In this document: positions 52,950 through 62,950 of the stretch, in pieces
How the letters are laid out: every line of letters begins with the position of its first letter
How positions within the stretch are numbered: the first letter of the stretch is position 1
Source of the DNA: RUG563 sp964423675
Lineage (GTDB): Bacteria > Bacillota > Clostridia > Christensenellales > Aristaeellaceae
Assembly (NCBI GenBank): GCA_964423675.1
Contig: CAYRFP010000004.1
Location: 5,521-69,520, forward strand
DNA: 64,000 nt
Reading direction: 5' to 3'
Program-made: the position numbers and the translations under genes
Notes under the pieces: generated by a model
Told to the model about the DNA's origin: nothing
Database searches by the model: none
What the model saw: the letters and a program-made list of their open reading frames with translations, nothing else

Positions 52950-52978
52950 TTGCATCCGGGCCTTTTTTCATGTATAAT
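52950..52978 (+). promoter_or_regulatory. Promoter of purB
   Basis: TTGCAT (52950-52955), 17 bases and TATAAT (52973-52978), 41 bases before the start codon. Confidence 0.75.
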
Positions 52979-53018
52979 AAAAAGGAAGAAGTATATAAGA
53001 GTGCAGGAGGCAAGAAGA

Positions 53019-54458
53019 ATGCACACAGAAGAGCAGGGATACATTTCGCCTTTTTCTACCCGCTATGCCAGCGATGAGATGCAGTATTTGTTTTCAAGCC
53101 AGAATAAATTTACGCTTTGGCGGAAGCTGTGGATTATCCTGGCCGAAAGCGAGCAGGCTTTAGGCCTTCCTATCAGCGATGCGCAGCTTGCGCAGATGCG
53201 GGAGCATGCCGAGGATGTGGATCTAGCGGTGGCAGCAGCATATGAAAAGAAGCTGCGCCATGACGTAATGGCGCATATTCACGCCTGGGGAGACCAATGC
53301 CCTCTGGCGCGGCCCATTATTCATTTGGGCGCTACCAGCTGCTATGTGGGAGACAATGCGGACGTACTGATTCTCCGCGATGGGTTGCGGCTGATTCGTG
53401 GGCGGCTGCTGGCGGTTATTCGGGCGCTGCGGGATTTTGCGGATCGTTACGCTGCGCTGCCGACCCTGGGCTATACGCATTTCCAGGCGGCGCAGCCCAC
53501 CACGGTTGGCAAGCGCGCTACGCTGTGGCTGAACGACCTAACGCTGGATTTGGAAGAAATTGATTTTTGTCTGTCCACCTTGAAGCCGCTTGGCTGCAAG
53601 GGAACCACGGGAACGCAGGCCAGCTTCCTGGAATTGTTCCAGGGGGATTTTGGTAAGGTGCAGGCGCTGGATCGAATGATCGCTGAGAAAATGGGATTTG
53701 AAACAGCCGTGCCTGTTTCCGGCCAGACCTATTCCCGGAAAACGGATTCCCGGGCGCTGAACGCTCTGGCGCAGATTGCGCAAAGCGCGCATAAGTTTGC
53801 CAATGATCTGCGGCTGCTGGCACATGAAAAGGAACTGGAAGAGCCTTTTGAAAAGAACCAGATCGGTTCTTCTGCCATGGCCTATAAGCGTAATCCCATG
53901 CGCGCTGAGCGGATGACGGCCCTTTGCCGTTTCCTGATTGCCAATGCGCAAAACAGCGCCATGACGGCGTCAGAGCAGTGGCTGGAACGGACGCTGGATG
54001 ACAGCGCCAACCGCCGCCTGTCGCTGGCGGAGGGTTTCCTTTGCTGCGATGCGATTTTGGCATTGTATTTGAATATTGCCTCGGGGCTGGTGGTTTATGA
54101 AAAGGTGATTGAAAAGCATTTCCGGGAGGAACTGCCGTTTATGGCCACGGAGAATATTCTGATGGATGCGGTGGCCCAGGGCGGAGACCGGCAGGAGCTG
54201 CATGAAAAAATTCGTGTGCATTCCATGGCGGCGGCCGGCGCGGTGAAGCTGGAAGGAAAACCCTGCGATTTGATCGAACGCATTGCGGCGGATCCGGCCT
54301 TCCATTTGGACGCAGATGCATTGCGGGCTTCGCTGAACCCGGAAAACTATATCGGATGCGCCGCCCTTCAAACCAAGGATTATTTGCAATCTGTTATCGA
54401 TCCGTTGCTGCAGGAAAACGCAGCGGAGCAAGTGAAAACAAAGGAAATCGAAATCTAA
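53019..54458 (+). CDS. purB: Adenylosuccinate lyase
   Basis: This 479-residue enzyme of the fumarase/aspartase superfamily splits SAICAR and adenylosuccinate in purine synthesis. The superfamily signature region reads SSAMAYKRNPMRAERM, holding the mobile catalytic Ser. TPxTxG-like HLGATSCYVGDNAD and LGYTHFQAAQPTTVGKR are further active-site segments. The ATG at 53019 follows GCAGGAGG and a good promoter; the longer open frame upstream is not used. It stands alone from other purine genes here. Confidence 0.93.
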   Translation: MHTEEQGYISPFSTRYASDEMQYLFSSQNKFTLWRKLWIILAESEQALGLPISDAQLAQMREHAEDVDLAVAAAYEKKLRHDVMAHIHAWGDQCPLARPIIHLGATSCYVGDNADVLILRDGLRLIRGRLLAVIRALRDFADRYAALPTLGYTHFQAAQPTTVGKRATLWLNDLTLDLEEIDFCLSTLKPLGCKGTTGTQASFLELFQGDFGKVQALDRMIAEKMGFETAVPVSGQTYSRKTDSRALNALAQIAQSAHKFANDLRLLAHEKELEEPFEKNQIGSSAMAYKRNPMRAERMTALCRFLIANAQNSAMTASEQWLERTLDDSANRRLSLAEGFLCCDAILALYLNIASGLVVYEKVIEKHFREELPFMATENILMDAVAQGGDRQELHEKIRVHSMAAAGAVKLEGKPCDLIERIAADPAFHLDADALRASLNPENYIGCAALQTKDYLQSVIDPLLQENAAEQVKTKEIEI

Positions 54459-54500
54459 GCGTTCTGTTGTTCCCTGTCGGTGTTTTCAATAGGAGGAAAA

Positions 54501-56213
54501 ATGCGATTTATTTTGCGATATCTTCGGCCCTACTGGGCGCGGGTAACCGGGGGTATGACCGCTAAATTTTTGGGCACACTGATGGATTTGCTGATCCCCT
54601 GGCTGCTGGCTTACATGCTGGACGAAGTTGTGCCCCTGAGCGATACGGGCAAGGTATACCTTTATGGCGGCGTAATGCTGCTCTGCTCATTGCTGGCCTG
54701 GTTGGGCAATATTTTGGCCAATCGTGTGGCCGCTTCGGTGGCCCGGGATTGTACGCGGACGATTCGACACGATCTGTTTGGGAAAATTACCCGGCTAACC
54801 TCCCGGGAAATTGATCGGTTTACCATTCCTTCTCTGATTTCCCGGATGACCACTGATACATACAATGTCTACCGCATGATCGGCATGATGCAGCGTATCG
54901 GCATTCGCGCGCCGATTCTGCTGGTGGGTGGCATTATCATCACGATGACCCTGGATGCAACGCTTTCTTCGCTGCTGGTGGCGCTGCTGCCGTTTATGGG
55001 GCTGATCGTGTGGTTTATCTCCAAGAAGGGCGTGCCGCTGTATGGCAAGCTGCAAAAGAATGTGGATACGCTCATTCGCATCGTTCGGGAAAACATGACG
55101 GGCATTCGCATTATCAAGGCGCTGTCGAAAACAGAGGATGAGAAGAAGCGGTTTGCGCAGGTGAATGAATCGGTTGCGGCCAGCGAAACTAAGGCTGCTT
55201 CGGTGATGGCCGTGAATAGCCCAACCATGCAGTTTCTGCTGAATATGGGGTTGGTGCTGGTAGTGGCAGTTGGTGCGCTGCGTGTGGATGCGGGCGTTAC
55301 GGGCGCAGGTAACATTATCGCGTTCCTTTCTTATTTCACGATTATCCTTAATGCCATGCTCTCTATCACCCGGGTGCTGACCATGTATTCCAAGGCGTTG
55401 GCTTCTTCCCGGCGTATTGAAGAGGTGCTGGCGGCGGATGTGGAGCATGAAGAAGGGCGGACTGGAGAGGCCGTGGCAGATGCGCCGCATGTGGAATTTG
55501 ATCATGTAACCTTTTCCTATAACAAAAAAGCTCCGGATGTGGAGAACATTTCCTTCTCCCTCAAGCGTGGGCAGCGGCTGGGCATTTTGGGGCCTACTGG
55601 CGCGGGCAAATCCACGTTGATTAAGCTGCTACTGCGGCTATACGATGCGGATGAAGGCACGATTCGCATGGACGGCCAGGATATTCGTCAGCTGCCGCTG
55701 CAGGAATTGCGCAGCCGGTTTGGCGTGGTATTCCAGAACGATGCCATTTTCCGGGGAACGATTGAGGATAACGTGAAACTTGGCCGAAGCATTTCCATGG
55801 ACGAGGTGAACCAGGCTTTGCAGGATGCCCAGGCTTCGTTCGTGGCTGAAAAGGGCGGCGTAGGGGCCGAAGTGGTTTCCAGAGGCCAGAATTTTTCTGG
55901 CGGTCAGCAGCAGCGGCTGCTTCTGGCGCGGGCGTTGGCAGGCAGCCCGGATATTCTGATTCTGGATGATGCGGCGTCTGCCCTGGACTTCAAAACCGAG
56001 GCGGCTCTTCGTGCGGCGCTTCGCCAGGGCTATAGCGATACGACAGTGATCACCATCGCCCAGCGAATCAGCGCTATTATGCATAGCGATGTGATTCTGG
56101 TGCTGGAGGAGGGGAAGCCCATGGGCGTGGGCACCCACGAAGAACTGATGCGCTCCTGCCCGTTGTATCGGGAGATTGCGCAGCTGCAGCTGGGAGGCGA
56201 AGAGGATGAGTGA
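54501..56213 (+). CDS. ABC exporter half-transporter with degenerate ATP site (heterodimer subunit A)
   Basis: This 570-residue protein fuses six membrane helices to an ATPase domain. Walker A GPTGAGKSTLIKLL and signature FSGGQQQRLLLARAL are intact. The catalytic Glu after Walker B is Asp (LILDDAASALD) and the H-loop His is Gln (TIAQRIS). These changes mark the subunit that contributes the inactive site in heterodimeric exporters such as TM287/288. AGGAGGA precedes the ATG. Its partner follows with an 8-base overlap. The substrate, commonly drugs or lipids, is unknown. Confidence 0.9.
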   Translation: MRFILRYLRPYWARVTGGMTAKFLGTLMDLLIPWLLAYMLDEVVPLSDTGKVYLYGGVMLLCSLLAWLGNILANRVAASVARDCTRTIRHDLFGKITRLTSREIDRFTIPSLISRMTTDTYNVYRMIGMMQRIGIRAPILLVGGIIITMTLDATLSSLLVALLPFMGLIVWFISKKGVPLYGKLQKNVDTLIRIVRENMTGIRIIKALSKTEDEKKRFAQVNESVAASETKAASVMAVNSPTMQFLLNMGLVLVVAVGALRVDAGVTGAGNIIAFLSYFTIILNAMLSITRVLTMYSKALASSRRIEEVLAADVEHEEGRTGEAVADAPHVEFDHVTFSYNKKAPDVENISFSLKRGQRLGILGPTGAGKSTLIKLLLRLYDADEGTIRMDGQDIRQLPLQELRSRFGVVFQNDAIFRGTIEDNVKLGRSISMDEVNQALQDAQASFVAEKGGVGAEVVSRGQNFSGGQQQRLLLARALAGSPDILILDDAASALDFKTEAALRAALRQGYSDTTVITIAQRISAIMHSDVILVLEEGKPMGVGTHEELMRSCPLYREIAQLQLGGEEDE

Positions 56214-58008
56214 ACGCCGGGGAGGTGGCATGCGGGGCATGCCGGTAAAAGGCCAAGTATTCGAGCGAAAGCCCATCAACAAAAAGGCGACGCTGCTGCG
56301 ACTGCTTCGCTACATGATGCATTTTAAATGGCTGCTGCTTCTGGCGCTGGCGCTGACGCTGTTTTCCAATGTTTTCGCAATGATCGGGCCCAAGCTTTCG
56401 GGCAATGCCATTGATTGCATCGCGAAGGAAGGCGGGGTTGATTTCGAAGGCGTAAAGCATTATGCGCTGCTGATGCTGCTGTTTTATCTGGGCTCGTCCG
56501 TTTTGTCGTATCTGCTTTCCATTCTGATGGTGCATATCAGCCGGCGGGTGACGCTGCGGATGCGGCGGGATTTGTTTGAGCGGCTTTCAGATATGCCGGT
56601 AAGCTTTATCGATACCCACCCTGTAGGCGATTTGATCAGCCGGATATTCTATGATACCGATACCATCAATACTTCTCTTTCCTCGGATGTAGTACACGTG
56701 CTGGCCAGTATCGTAACCATTGTCGGATCGCTGGTGATGATGCTGTCCATCAGCCCGAAGCTGGTGCTGGTGTTCGCCGTTACGATTCCTCTGTCCCTGG
56801 TGATCACCACCCTGATTACCCGCAGAACCCAGCCGTTGTTCAGGCTGCGTTCCCGGAAAATGGGCGAACTGAACGATTTCTCCGAGGAAATGATCTCGGG
56901 CCTGAAAACGCTCAAGGCTTATCACCAGGAGGAAAATAAGCTGGCTGATTTGGACGTGCTGAACGAAGAAGTGGTGCAGTCCTATTATAAGAGCGAGTAT
57001 TATTCCTCCGTAATGGGGCCGTCGGTTAACCTGGTGAATAATCTCTCCCTGTCACTTATCAGCGTTTTTGGCGCGCTGATGTATATGCAGGGTCAGATTT
57101 CCCTGGGCAATATTTCGTCTTTTGTGCAGTATAGCCGTCGCTTTTCCGGGCCGATTAATGAAATCGCCAATATCTACGGCGAACTGCAATCCGCCATTGC
57201 GGCGGCCGATCGCGTGTTTACGCTGCTGGACGAGCCCCTGGAAAAGGCAGATGCGCCTGAAGCACTGTCTCTTTCCCACGCGGAGGGAGATGTGGGCATG
57301 GAGCACGTTTCCTTTGGCTATGAGAAGGGGAAAACCATTCTGAAGGATCTTTCCTTCCAGGCACCCGCCGGGGCGCTGATCGCCATCGTTGGCCCCACTG
57401 GTGCGGGCAAGACCACGCTGATTAACCTACTGATGCGGTTTTACGATATTGATTCGGGGCGGATTACCGTGGATGGGAAAAGTGTGGATGAAGTGACTCG
57501 CGCCAGCCTGCGCCGAGCGTATTCCATGGTTTTGCAGGATACCTGGCTGTTTTCTGGAACGATTTTTGATAATATCGCTTATGCGAAGCCTGGCGCCACC
57601 CGCGAGGAAGTGGAGGCTGTGGCCAAGGCGGCGAAGATTCATCATTACATTATGAGCCTCCCGGATGGCTATGACACCGTAATCACCGATGATGGAGCCA
57701 ATATATCCAAGGGGCAGAAGCAGCTTTTGACCATCGCGCGGGCCATGTTGGTGGACGCCCGGATGCTGATTCTGGACGAGGCCACATCCAACGTGGATAC
57801 GCGCACGGAGGTGCAGATTCAGCAGGCGATGCGCCAGCTGATGAAGGATAAAACCTGCTTTGTGGTGGCCCATCGGCTGTCTACGATTAAAAACGCCGAT
57901 CTGATTCTGGTAGTAAAGGAAGGAAATGTGATCGAGCGGGGCACGCATCGAGAATTGATGCGGCGGGGCGGCTTCTATCGTGAGCTGTATGATTCTCAAT
58001 TTGCTTAA
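56206..58008 (+). CDS. ABC exporter half-transporter with active ATP site (heterodimer subunit B)
   Basis: This 600-residue partner has six membrane helices and an ATPase domain with Walker A GPTGAGKTTLINLL, Walker B MLILDEATSNVD with catalytic Glu, and H-loop VVAHRLSTI. The signature is altered to ISKGQKQLL. Together with subunit A this gives one working site (Walker motifs here, signature from A) and one degenerate site. The ATG at 56206 overlaps the previous stop. A two-component system follows, which may adjust its expression. Confidence 0.92.
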   Translation: MSERRGGGMRGMPVKGQVFERKPINKKATLLRLLRYMMHFKWLLLLALALTLFSNVFAMIGPKLSGNAIDCIAKEGGVDFEGVKHYALLMLLFYLGSSVLSYLLSILMVHISRRVTLRMRRDLFERLSDMPVSFIDTHPVGDLISRIFYDTDTINTSLSSDVVHVLASIVTIVGSLVMMLSISPKLVLVFAVTIPLSLVITTLITRRTQPLFRLRSRKMGELNDFSEEMISGLKTLKAYHQEENKLADLDVLNEEVVQSYYKSEYYSSVMGPSVNLVNNLSLSLISVFGALMYMQGQISLGNISSFVQYSRRFSGPINEIANIYGELQSAIAAADRVFTLLDEPLEKADAPEALSLSHAEGDVGMEHVSFGYEKGKTILKDLSFQAPAGALIAIVGPTGAGKTTLINLLMRFYDIDSGRITVDGKSVDEVTRASLRRAYSMVLQDTWLFSGTIFDNIAYAKPGATREEVEAVAKAAKIHHYIMSLPDGYDTVITDDGANISKGQKQLLTIARAMLVDARMLILDEATSNVDTRTEVQIQQAMRQLMKDKTCFVVAHRLSTIKNADLILVVKEGNVIERGTHRELMRRGGFYRELYDSQFA

Positions 58009-58022
58009 CAAAGGAGAGCAGC

Positions 58023-58694
58023 ATGGAGCGGATTCTGCTGGTGGAGGATGATCCAGCCATTGTGGAAAGCCTGGGGCAGCTGCTCAGGCAGCAGGGGTTT
58101 CAGGTGGAAAATGCATGCAGCCAGGAAAGGGCGCTGGCTTTGCTGAGCCACCCCTTTGATCTGATGCTGCTGGACGTATCCCTTCCCGATGGTAGCGGTT
58201 TCTCGGTCTGCGCCGCAGCGCGGCATACCGTTCCAGGGCTTCCAGTGATTTTTCTTACCGCCAGCGATGATGAACTGAGCGTGGTGACGGGGCTGGATAT
58301 GGGCGCGGAGGATTATATCGCCAAGCCCTTTCGTCCCCTGGAGCTTCTTTCACGCATCCGCACGGTCCTGCGGCGTAAAGGCAAGACAACGCCGATTCTG
58401 CGGCTGGGGGATATAACCGTGGATCCCGGCCGGGGGAGAGTGGAAAAGGCGGGACGGGAAATGGCACTTTCCGCGCTGGAATATAAGCTGCTGATGCTTT
58501 TTTTGACCCATCCGGGGGCAGTGCTGTCCCGGGAAGTGTTGCTGGGGGAATTATGGGATGCAGGCGGCGATTTTGTCACAGACAATACGCTGACGGTATA
58601 CATAAAACGGCTTCGGGAGAAGCTGGAAGAAGACCCTCAGAATCCCCAACTGATTAAAACAGTGCGGGGGCTGGGCTACAAGGCAGGGGATTGA
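58023..58694 (+). CDS. OmpR-family response regulator
   Basis: This 223-residue protein has a receiver domain with EDD pocket, phospho-acceptor Asp in LMLLDVSLPDGSG and KPF switch. A winged helix DNA-binding domain ends NPQLIKTVRGLGYKA. AAAGGAG precedes the ATG. It lies between the heterodimeric ABC exporter and its cognate kinase, the pattern of envelope-stress or antimicrobial response modules. Confidence 0.93.
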   Translation: MERILLVEDDPAIVESLGQLLRQQGFQVENACSQERALALLSHPFDLMLLDVSLPDGSGFSVCAAARHTVPGLPVIFLTASDDELSVVTGLDMGAEDYIAKPFRPLELLSRIRTVLRRKGKTTPILRLGDITVDPGRGRVEKAGREMALSALEYKLLMLFLTHPGAVLSREVLLGELWDAGGDFVTDNTLTVYIKRLREKLEEDPQNPQLIKTVRGLGYKAGD

Positions 58695-58696
58695 GC

Positions 58697-59701
58697 ATGG
58701 CCGTGTTTCGAAGCCGCGAAATGAAACGGCTGGTATGCGTTTGCCTGTTTTTAACAGCGGGTATGAGCTTCCTGGGATTTTGGCTGGATCAACGGTTTGG
58801 TTTTTTTGCCTTGGCAACCTGCGGCCTTTCTTCTGCGTCGGGCATTCTTTTCTATGCCCTGCATTTGCGGCGCATCGCCAAGCTGACCCAGGAAATGCAG
58901 CGGGTTTTGCGGGGCGGTGCGCCGCTTCCTCTTTCGCAGAACAGTGAAGGGGAGTATGCCATTTTTGAGCACGAACTGTATAAGCTGTCTCAGGCGTTGC
59001 GAAATCAGGTCGAGATTAGTCTGGCGGACAAGCGCCAGCTGGCCGAGGCGCTGGCGGATATTTCTCATCAGATTAAAACCCCTCTGACGGCGATGACGCT
59101 GGGATGCCAGTTGCTGCGAGCACCGGAAATTGCAAAGAGCGAGCGACTGCGGCTGGCACGGGATTTGGACGGCCAACTGCGGCGTGTGGAGCAATTGGTG
59201 GGGATGCTGCTGAAAATGTCCCGGATGGATGCGGACATGGCGGTATTCCGGGAGGAAGAATGGCAGGCGGACGCGCTGCTGGATCAGGCGCTGTCGCCGT
59301 TGCTTATTCCGCTGGAATTGCGGGCTGTGGCAGTGATTCGGGAAGGCGCGGCCAAGGATCGGTTGCGATGCGATGGCAATTGGACGGCGGAAGCACTGGG
59401 AAGCGTACTGAAAAACTGCATGGAGCATACCCCGTTTGGCGGTGAAATCTGCATTTCGCATCAGGAAACGCCAGTTTATACGCGGTTCAGCATCCGCAAT
59501 TCCGGGGAACCCATTGCGTCGGAGGATTTGCCGCATATTTTTGAACGCTTCTATCGCGGAAAAAATGCAACGCCGGGCAGCGCGGGCATTGGTCTGGCCT
59601 TTGCACACCAGGTTGTGGCACGGCAGCAGGGGACGCTGACCGCCAGCAATACGCCGGATGGGCCGGAGTTTGTGATCACGCTTTACAAGCATATTGTTTA
59701 A
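58697..59701 (+). CDS. Sensor histidine kinase
   Basis: This 334-residue kinase has two N-terminal membrane helices (about 10-28 and 34-54) with almost no extracellular loop. The phospho-acceptor His is in DISHQIKTPLTAM, and the ATPase motifs are NCMEHTP and GSAGIGLAFAHQVV. Kinases with such short loops (intramembrane sensing, BceS-like) often detect the activity of a neighbouring ABC transporter. It starts 2 bases after the regulator gene stop. Confidence 0.9.
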   Translation: MAVFRSREMKRLVCVCLFLTAGMSFLGFWLDQRFGFFALATCGLSSASGILFYALHLRRIAKLTQEMQRVLRGGAPLPLSQNSEGEYAIFEHELYKLSQALRNQVEISLADKRQLAEALADISHQIKTPLTAMTLGCQLLRAPEIAKSERLRLARDLDGQLRRVEQLVGMLLKMSRMDADMAVFREEEWQADALLDQALSPLLIPLELRAVAVIREGAAKDRLRCDGNWTAEALGSVLKNCMEHTPFGGEICISHQETPVYTRFSIRNSGEPIASEDLPHIFERFYRGKNATPGSAGIGLAFAHQVVARQQGTLTASNTPDGPEFVITLYKHIV

Positions 59702-59716
59702 CGATGGCATAAGCCG

Positions 59717-59734
59717 GAAAACGATCGTTTTCTT
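59717..59734 (+). terminator. Palindromic terminator after the two-component system
   Basis: GAAAACGATCGTTTTC is a perfect 16-base palindrome with A-rich left and T-rich right arms, just after the kinase stop codon. Confidence 0.6.
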
Positions 59735-59760
59735 CGTTCTATTCCTTGCCAATCCTTCTA

Positions 59761-59789
59761 TTTACACCCTGCGGAATCAATGCTATAAT
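59761..59789 (+). promoter_or_regulatory. Promoter of the second ABC importer operon
   Basis: TTTACA (59761-59766), 17 bases and TATAAT (59784-59789), 57 bases before the first start codon. Confidence 0.82.
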
Positions 59790-59845
59790 GCGCATGGAGG
59801 ACGCCTCCTGGCGGCCTTTTCCCAGATCGATTGAAAGGAAAGCGT

Positions 59846-60745
59846 ATGGCTCTTCATGCCGTTTTTTCGTCTCGCCGCCGCAGAAGGCCATTTCGGCAGG
59901 CGGTGAAGCCCTATCTGCTGCTTTTGCCCATGGTGGTGTTCGCCCTGGGTTTTGTGTATTATCCTTTTTTAAAAACGTTTCTTTATAGCTTTAGCCGGGT
60001 AAACTTTAAAGGGGAGATTACGGGCTTTGCGGGCCTGAAAAATTTTCGGATGCTCTTTGGCCGCAGAGATTTTTCCATTGCGCTGGGAAACACGCTGAAG
60101 CTGGCTTTTATCAACACGCCCGTCACCTTGGCCCTGACGCTGCTAATGGCAGCGCTATGCAATAAACGCAGAGCGCTGTCCGGGCTGAATGAAACGCTAT
60201 TTTCCCTGCCAATGGCGGTGTCCATGGCCTCTGCGGCGCTGATCTTCCGGGTGCTGCTGAATCCAACGGTAGGCTATGTCAATTACGCCCTGGGGGTGGA
60301 CTTTGGCTGGTATACCGATCGTAAAACCGCCATGGCCGGGATTCTGGCGCTGACGATTTGGATGGGTCTGGGTTTTGATTTTCAGCTGTTTCTTTCAGCT
60401 TTTCGCGGAATCCCTGCGGCGCAGTTGGACGCAGCGCGGATCGATGGAGCCGGCGCATGTACCCAGTTTTTCCGCATTCAATTGCCGCTGATTTCGCCTA
60501 CGATTTTCTATGCATCCTGCTCCAATCTTGTGTTGGCGATGATGACCAGCGGACCGATCATCATCCTGACGGACGGAGGCCCTGCCCGGGCAACCACCAC
60601 GCTGATTTTTATGATGTATTCCTCAGGTTATGGATCCTCAAATTACAGCCTGGCGGCCTGCGTGAGTCTTGTTGCATTTGTGCTGACCTTCCTGTTCACC
60701 CTAGGTGCCTTCGTCTTTGAGGGAAAGAAGGTGCATTATCAATGA
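59846..60745 (+). CDS. ABC sugar permease, MalF/UgpA type
   Basis: This 299-residue permease has six membrane helices and the EAA loop IDGAGACTQFFRIQLPLI. The N-terminal VFSSRRRRRPFRQA is a positively charged cytoplasmic start. Size is normal for CUT1 permeases, unlike the extended permease at 35090-36643. The ATG at 59846 follows AAAGGAA. It overlaps the next permease gene by 4 bases (ATGA). Confidence 0.92.
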   Translation: MALHAVFSSRRRRRPFRQAVKPYLLLLPMVVFALGFVYYPFLKTFLYSFSRVNFKGEITGFAGLKNFRMLFGRRDFSIALGNTLKLAFINTPVTLALTLLMAALCNKRRALSGLNETLFSLPMAVSMASAALIFRVLLNPTVGYVNYALGVDFGWYTDRKTAMAGILALTIWMGLGFDFQLFLSAFRGIPAAQLDAARIDGAGACTQFFRIQLPLISPTIFYASCSNLVLAMMTSGPIIILTDGGPARATTTLIFMMYSSGYGSSNYSLAACVSLVAFVLTFLFTLGAFVFEGKKVHYQ

Positions 60746-61569
60746 AAAAAAAGCAGGTGATGGATGCACTGATTTCTCTGGAAACCCTGTTCCTGGCGCT
60801 GATCGTGGTATTTCCAATTATTTATTGTGTCTGTGGCGCGTTCAAGGGCACGGAGGAATACACGGCGTATCCGCCACGCGTACTGCCGAACAGCTTTGCC
60901 AACCTGGAAAACTTCCAAAGTGTGTTCGTCAAAATCCCGCTTCTGCGCTATTGCCTGAATTCGCTGGTGGTGGGCTTGCTTAGCGCAGGAGTGCGCATTG
61001 GAGCGGCAGTGCTGGCGGCGTATGCCTTTGCTTTTTACGATTTCCGCGGCAAGAAGGCGCTGTTTTTCCTGCTGCTGGGCACTATGATGCTGCCTGCGGA
61101 TACGCTGGTGGTCACCAATTATCAAACGATTTCCCGTCTGGGGTTGTTGGATACGTATCTGGGTATGGCGGCGGTATCGTTTGTGGGGGCGTCGCAGATG
61201 TTTATGCTGCGGCAGCAGTTCCTCTCCGCTCCGTTGCCGCTTCGGGAAGCGGCGCTGTTGGATGGCTGCGGCGATTTGCGGTTTCTCTGGTCGGTGCTGC
61301 TGCCGGTGAGTTATCCGGTTTTGCTGACGCTGCTGGCACAGGCCTTCGTGAATAGCTGGAATGCGTATCTATGGCCGCTGCTGGTGACGAACCGGGCGGA
61401 TATGCGAACCATTCAGGTGGGGCTGGCCATGCTTTCTTCTGTGGAAGACAATAATTATTTCCAGACGCTGGCCGGGGCGACGCTGGCGCTGATCCCCGCT
61501 TTGATCCTGTTTTACTTTCTGCGTAAATCCTTTGCCCGGGCAATTACTTCTGGGGCGACCACAGGCTGA
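60742..61569 (+). CDS. ABC sugar permease, MalG/UgpE type
   Basis: This 275-residue permease has six membrane helices, the YTAYPPRVLPNSFANLENF segment and an EAA loop LLDGCGDLRFLWSVLLPV. It pairs with the preceding permease. The TLPSMM-like DTLVVTNYQTISRLGLLD is typical of UgpE/MalG. The binding protein follows after 36 bases. No ATPase gene is in this operon. Confidence 0.92.
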   Translation: MKKKQVMDALISLETLFLALIVVFPIIYCVCGAFKGTEEYTAYPPRVLPNSFANLENFQSVFVKIPLLRYCLNSLVVGLLSAGVRIGAAVLAAYAFAFYDFRGKKALFFLLLGTMMLPADTLVVTNYQTISRLGLLDTYLGMAAVSFVGASQMFMLRQQFLSAPLPLREAALLDGCGDLRFLWSVLLPVSYPVLLTLLAQAFVNSWNAYLWPLLVTNRADMRTIQVGLAMLSSVEDNNYFQTLAGATLALIPALILFYFLRKSFARAITSGATTG

Positions 61570-61605
61570 ACGCAGATCAATCATAAACAAATGGAGGAAC
61601 AGACT

Positions 61606-62925
61606 ATGAAAAAAATGCTGACGCTGCTGCTGACACTGGCGCTTATTTTTTCCTGCACAGCCTGTGCAGGCGCAGCGGAAAATGTGAAAATTGTGATGTG
61701 GCATTCTATGTCCGACACGATGGGGGAACGGATGGATGAATATGTCCGCCAGTTTAACGCATCGATTGGGCAGGAAAAAGGAATTGAGGTAGAAGCGGTC
61801 TATCAGGGTGCCTATGTGGATGCTACCACGAAAATGAACAATATGCTCAGCGCTGGGCAGATTTCGTCTCTGCCGGATGTGATGCAGCTGGATTCCACTG
61901 GCAAGGTGAATTTCGCGGGCTCCGGTGTGGCTTATACGGTGGATCAGGCCTTGCTGGATGATGCGGATTGGACGCTGGTTGATTATCTGCCTGCTGCGCT
62001 GAAAAACTGGCATTTTGCCGGAAAACAGCTGGGGATTCCCTTTGCTGCGTCCACAACCGTGATGTATTATAACAAAACGGTGCTGGGCGACGCTGCGCCA
62101 CGGACGCTTTCGGAGATTGCGCAGCTGACGGAAACGCTGGCCGGACGCACTGCCCCGGACGGTGGCGCACTGACCCTGCTGGCCGCGATTCCCAATACGC
62201 CCTATCTTGGTAATTGGCTGGGACAGATGGGCAGCGATCTGGTGAACATGGAAAACGGCAATGAGGGCAATGCGGATACGCTGGCCTGCATGGATAACGG
62301 CGCGCTGGTTCGCTTTCTGACGGAATGGAAGCAAATATATACGGTCGGTGCACTTGATAATCAGCAGGGCTCTACGGACGCTTTTATCGCGGGGAAGCAA
62401 CTGCTGCTCATCGAGTCCTCCTCGAAGCTGTCTGGCATTATGAGTAAAGTTGGAGAGAATTTTGAAGTGGGCGTAGCTTATTTTCCCGGTGTGATTTCCG
62501 ATGAGCAGGGCGCATTGGTGGGCGCTACGCCCAGCGGAAGCTGTCTGGTGATGTTTGATAAACAGGACGATGGGAAAAAGGCGGCGGCACGGGAACTGGT
62601 GAAATTCCTGACCGGAGCACAGGTTCAGGCCAATCTGGGTATGAATACTGGTTATGTTCCGGTGCATCAGGCGGCGGAACAGGAAGCGGATTATCAGCAG
62701 TTTGTGGCAGAGAAACCGCAGTATGGCGTGGCCTTCCGGCAATTGCAGGAAACGCCTGCGTCCATGCGAAGCGTGACGGTTGGCCCAGCCAAGGATTTCT
62801 ATTATGCCATCCAGAATAACATTTTTGATATGCTGGATGCTGATCTGACCCCGGAGGAGACTGCAGAAATGATGCAGGAGGAACTGAGCGGCCTACTTTG
62901 GCAATATAATCAGGCGAACCCCTAA
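61606..62925 (+). CDS. Sugar or glycerophosphate-binding lipoprotein, UgpB-like
   Basis: This 439-residue protein starts with a lipoprotein signal (MKKMLTLLLTLALIFSCTAC; either Cys17 or Cys20 could be lipidated). The mature domain starts NVKIVMWHSMSDTMGERMDE, as in family 1 binding proteins close to UgpB (glycerol-3-phosphate). The ATG at 61606 follows GGAGGA. The conventional lipoprotein anchor contrasts with the coiled-coil anchor of the importer at 32.3 kb. UgpB-likeness suggests glycerophosphate or sugar; this is not proven. Confidence 0.88.
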   Translation: MKKMLTLLLTLALIFSCTACAGAAENVKIVMWHSMSDTMGERMDEYVRQFNASIGQEKGIEVEAVYQGAYVDATTKMNNMLSAGQISSLPDVMQLDSTGKVNFAGSGVAYTVDQALLDDADWTLVDYLPAALKNWHFAGKQLGIPFAASTTVMYYNKTVLGDAAPRTLSEIAQLTETLAGRTAPDGGALTLLAAIPNTPYLGNWLGQMGSDLVNMENGNEGNADTLACMDNGALVRFLTEWKQIYTVGALDNQQGSTDAFIAGKQLLLIESSSKLSGIMSKVGENFEVGVAYFPGVISDEQGALVGATPSGSCLVMFDKQDDGKKAAARELVKFLTGAQVQANLGMNTGYVPVHQAAEQEADYQQFVAEKPQYGVAFRQLQETPASMRSVTVGPAKDFYYAIQNNIFDMLDADLTPEETAEMMQEELSGLLWQYNQANP

Positions 62926-62950
62926 CGCCATAGAAGGGAAAGAAAAAAGC

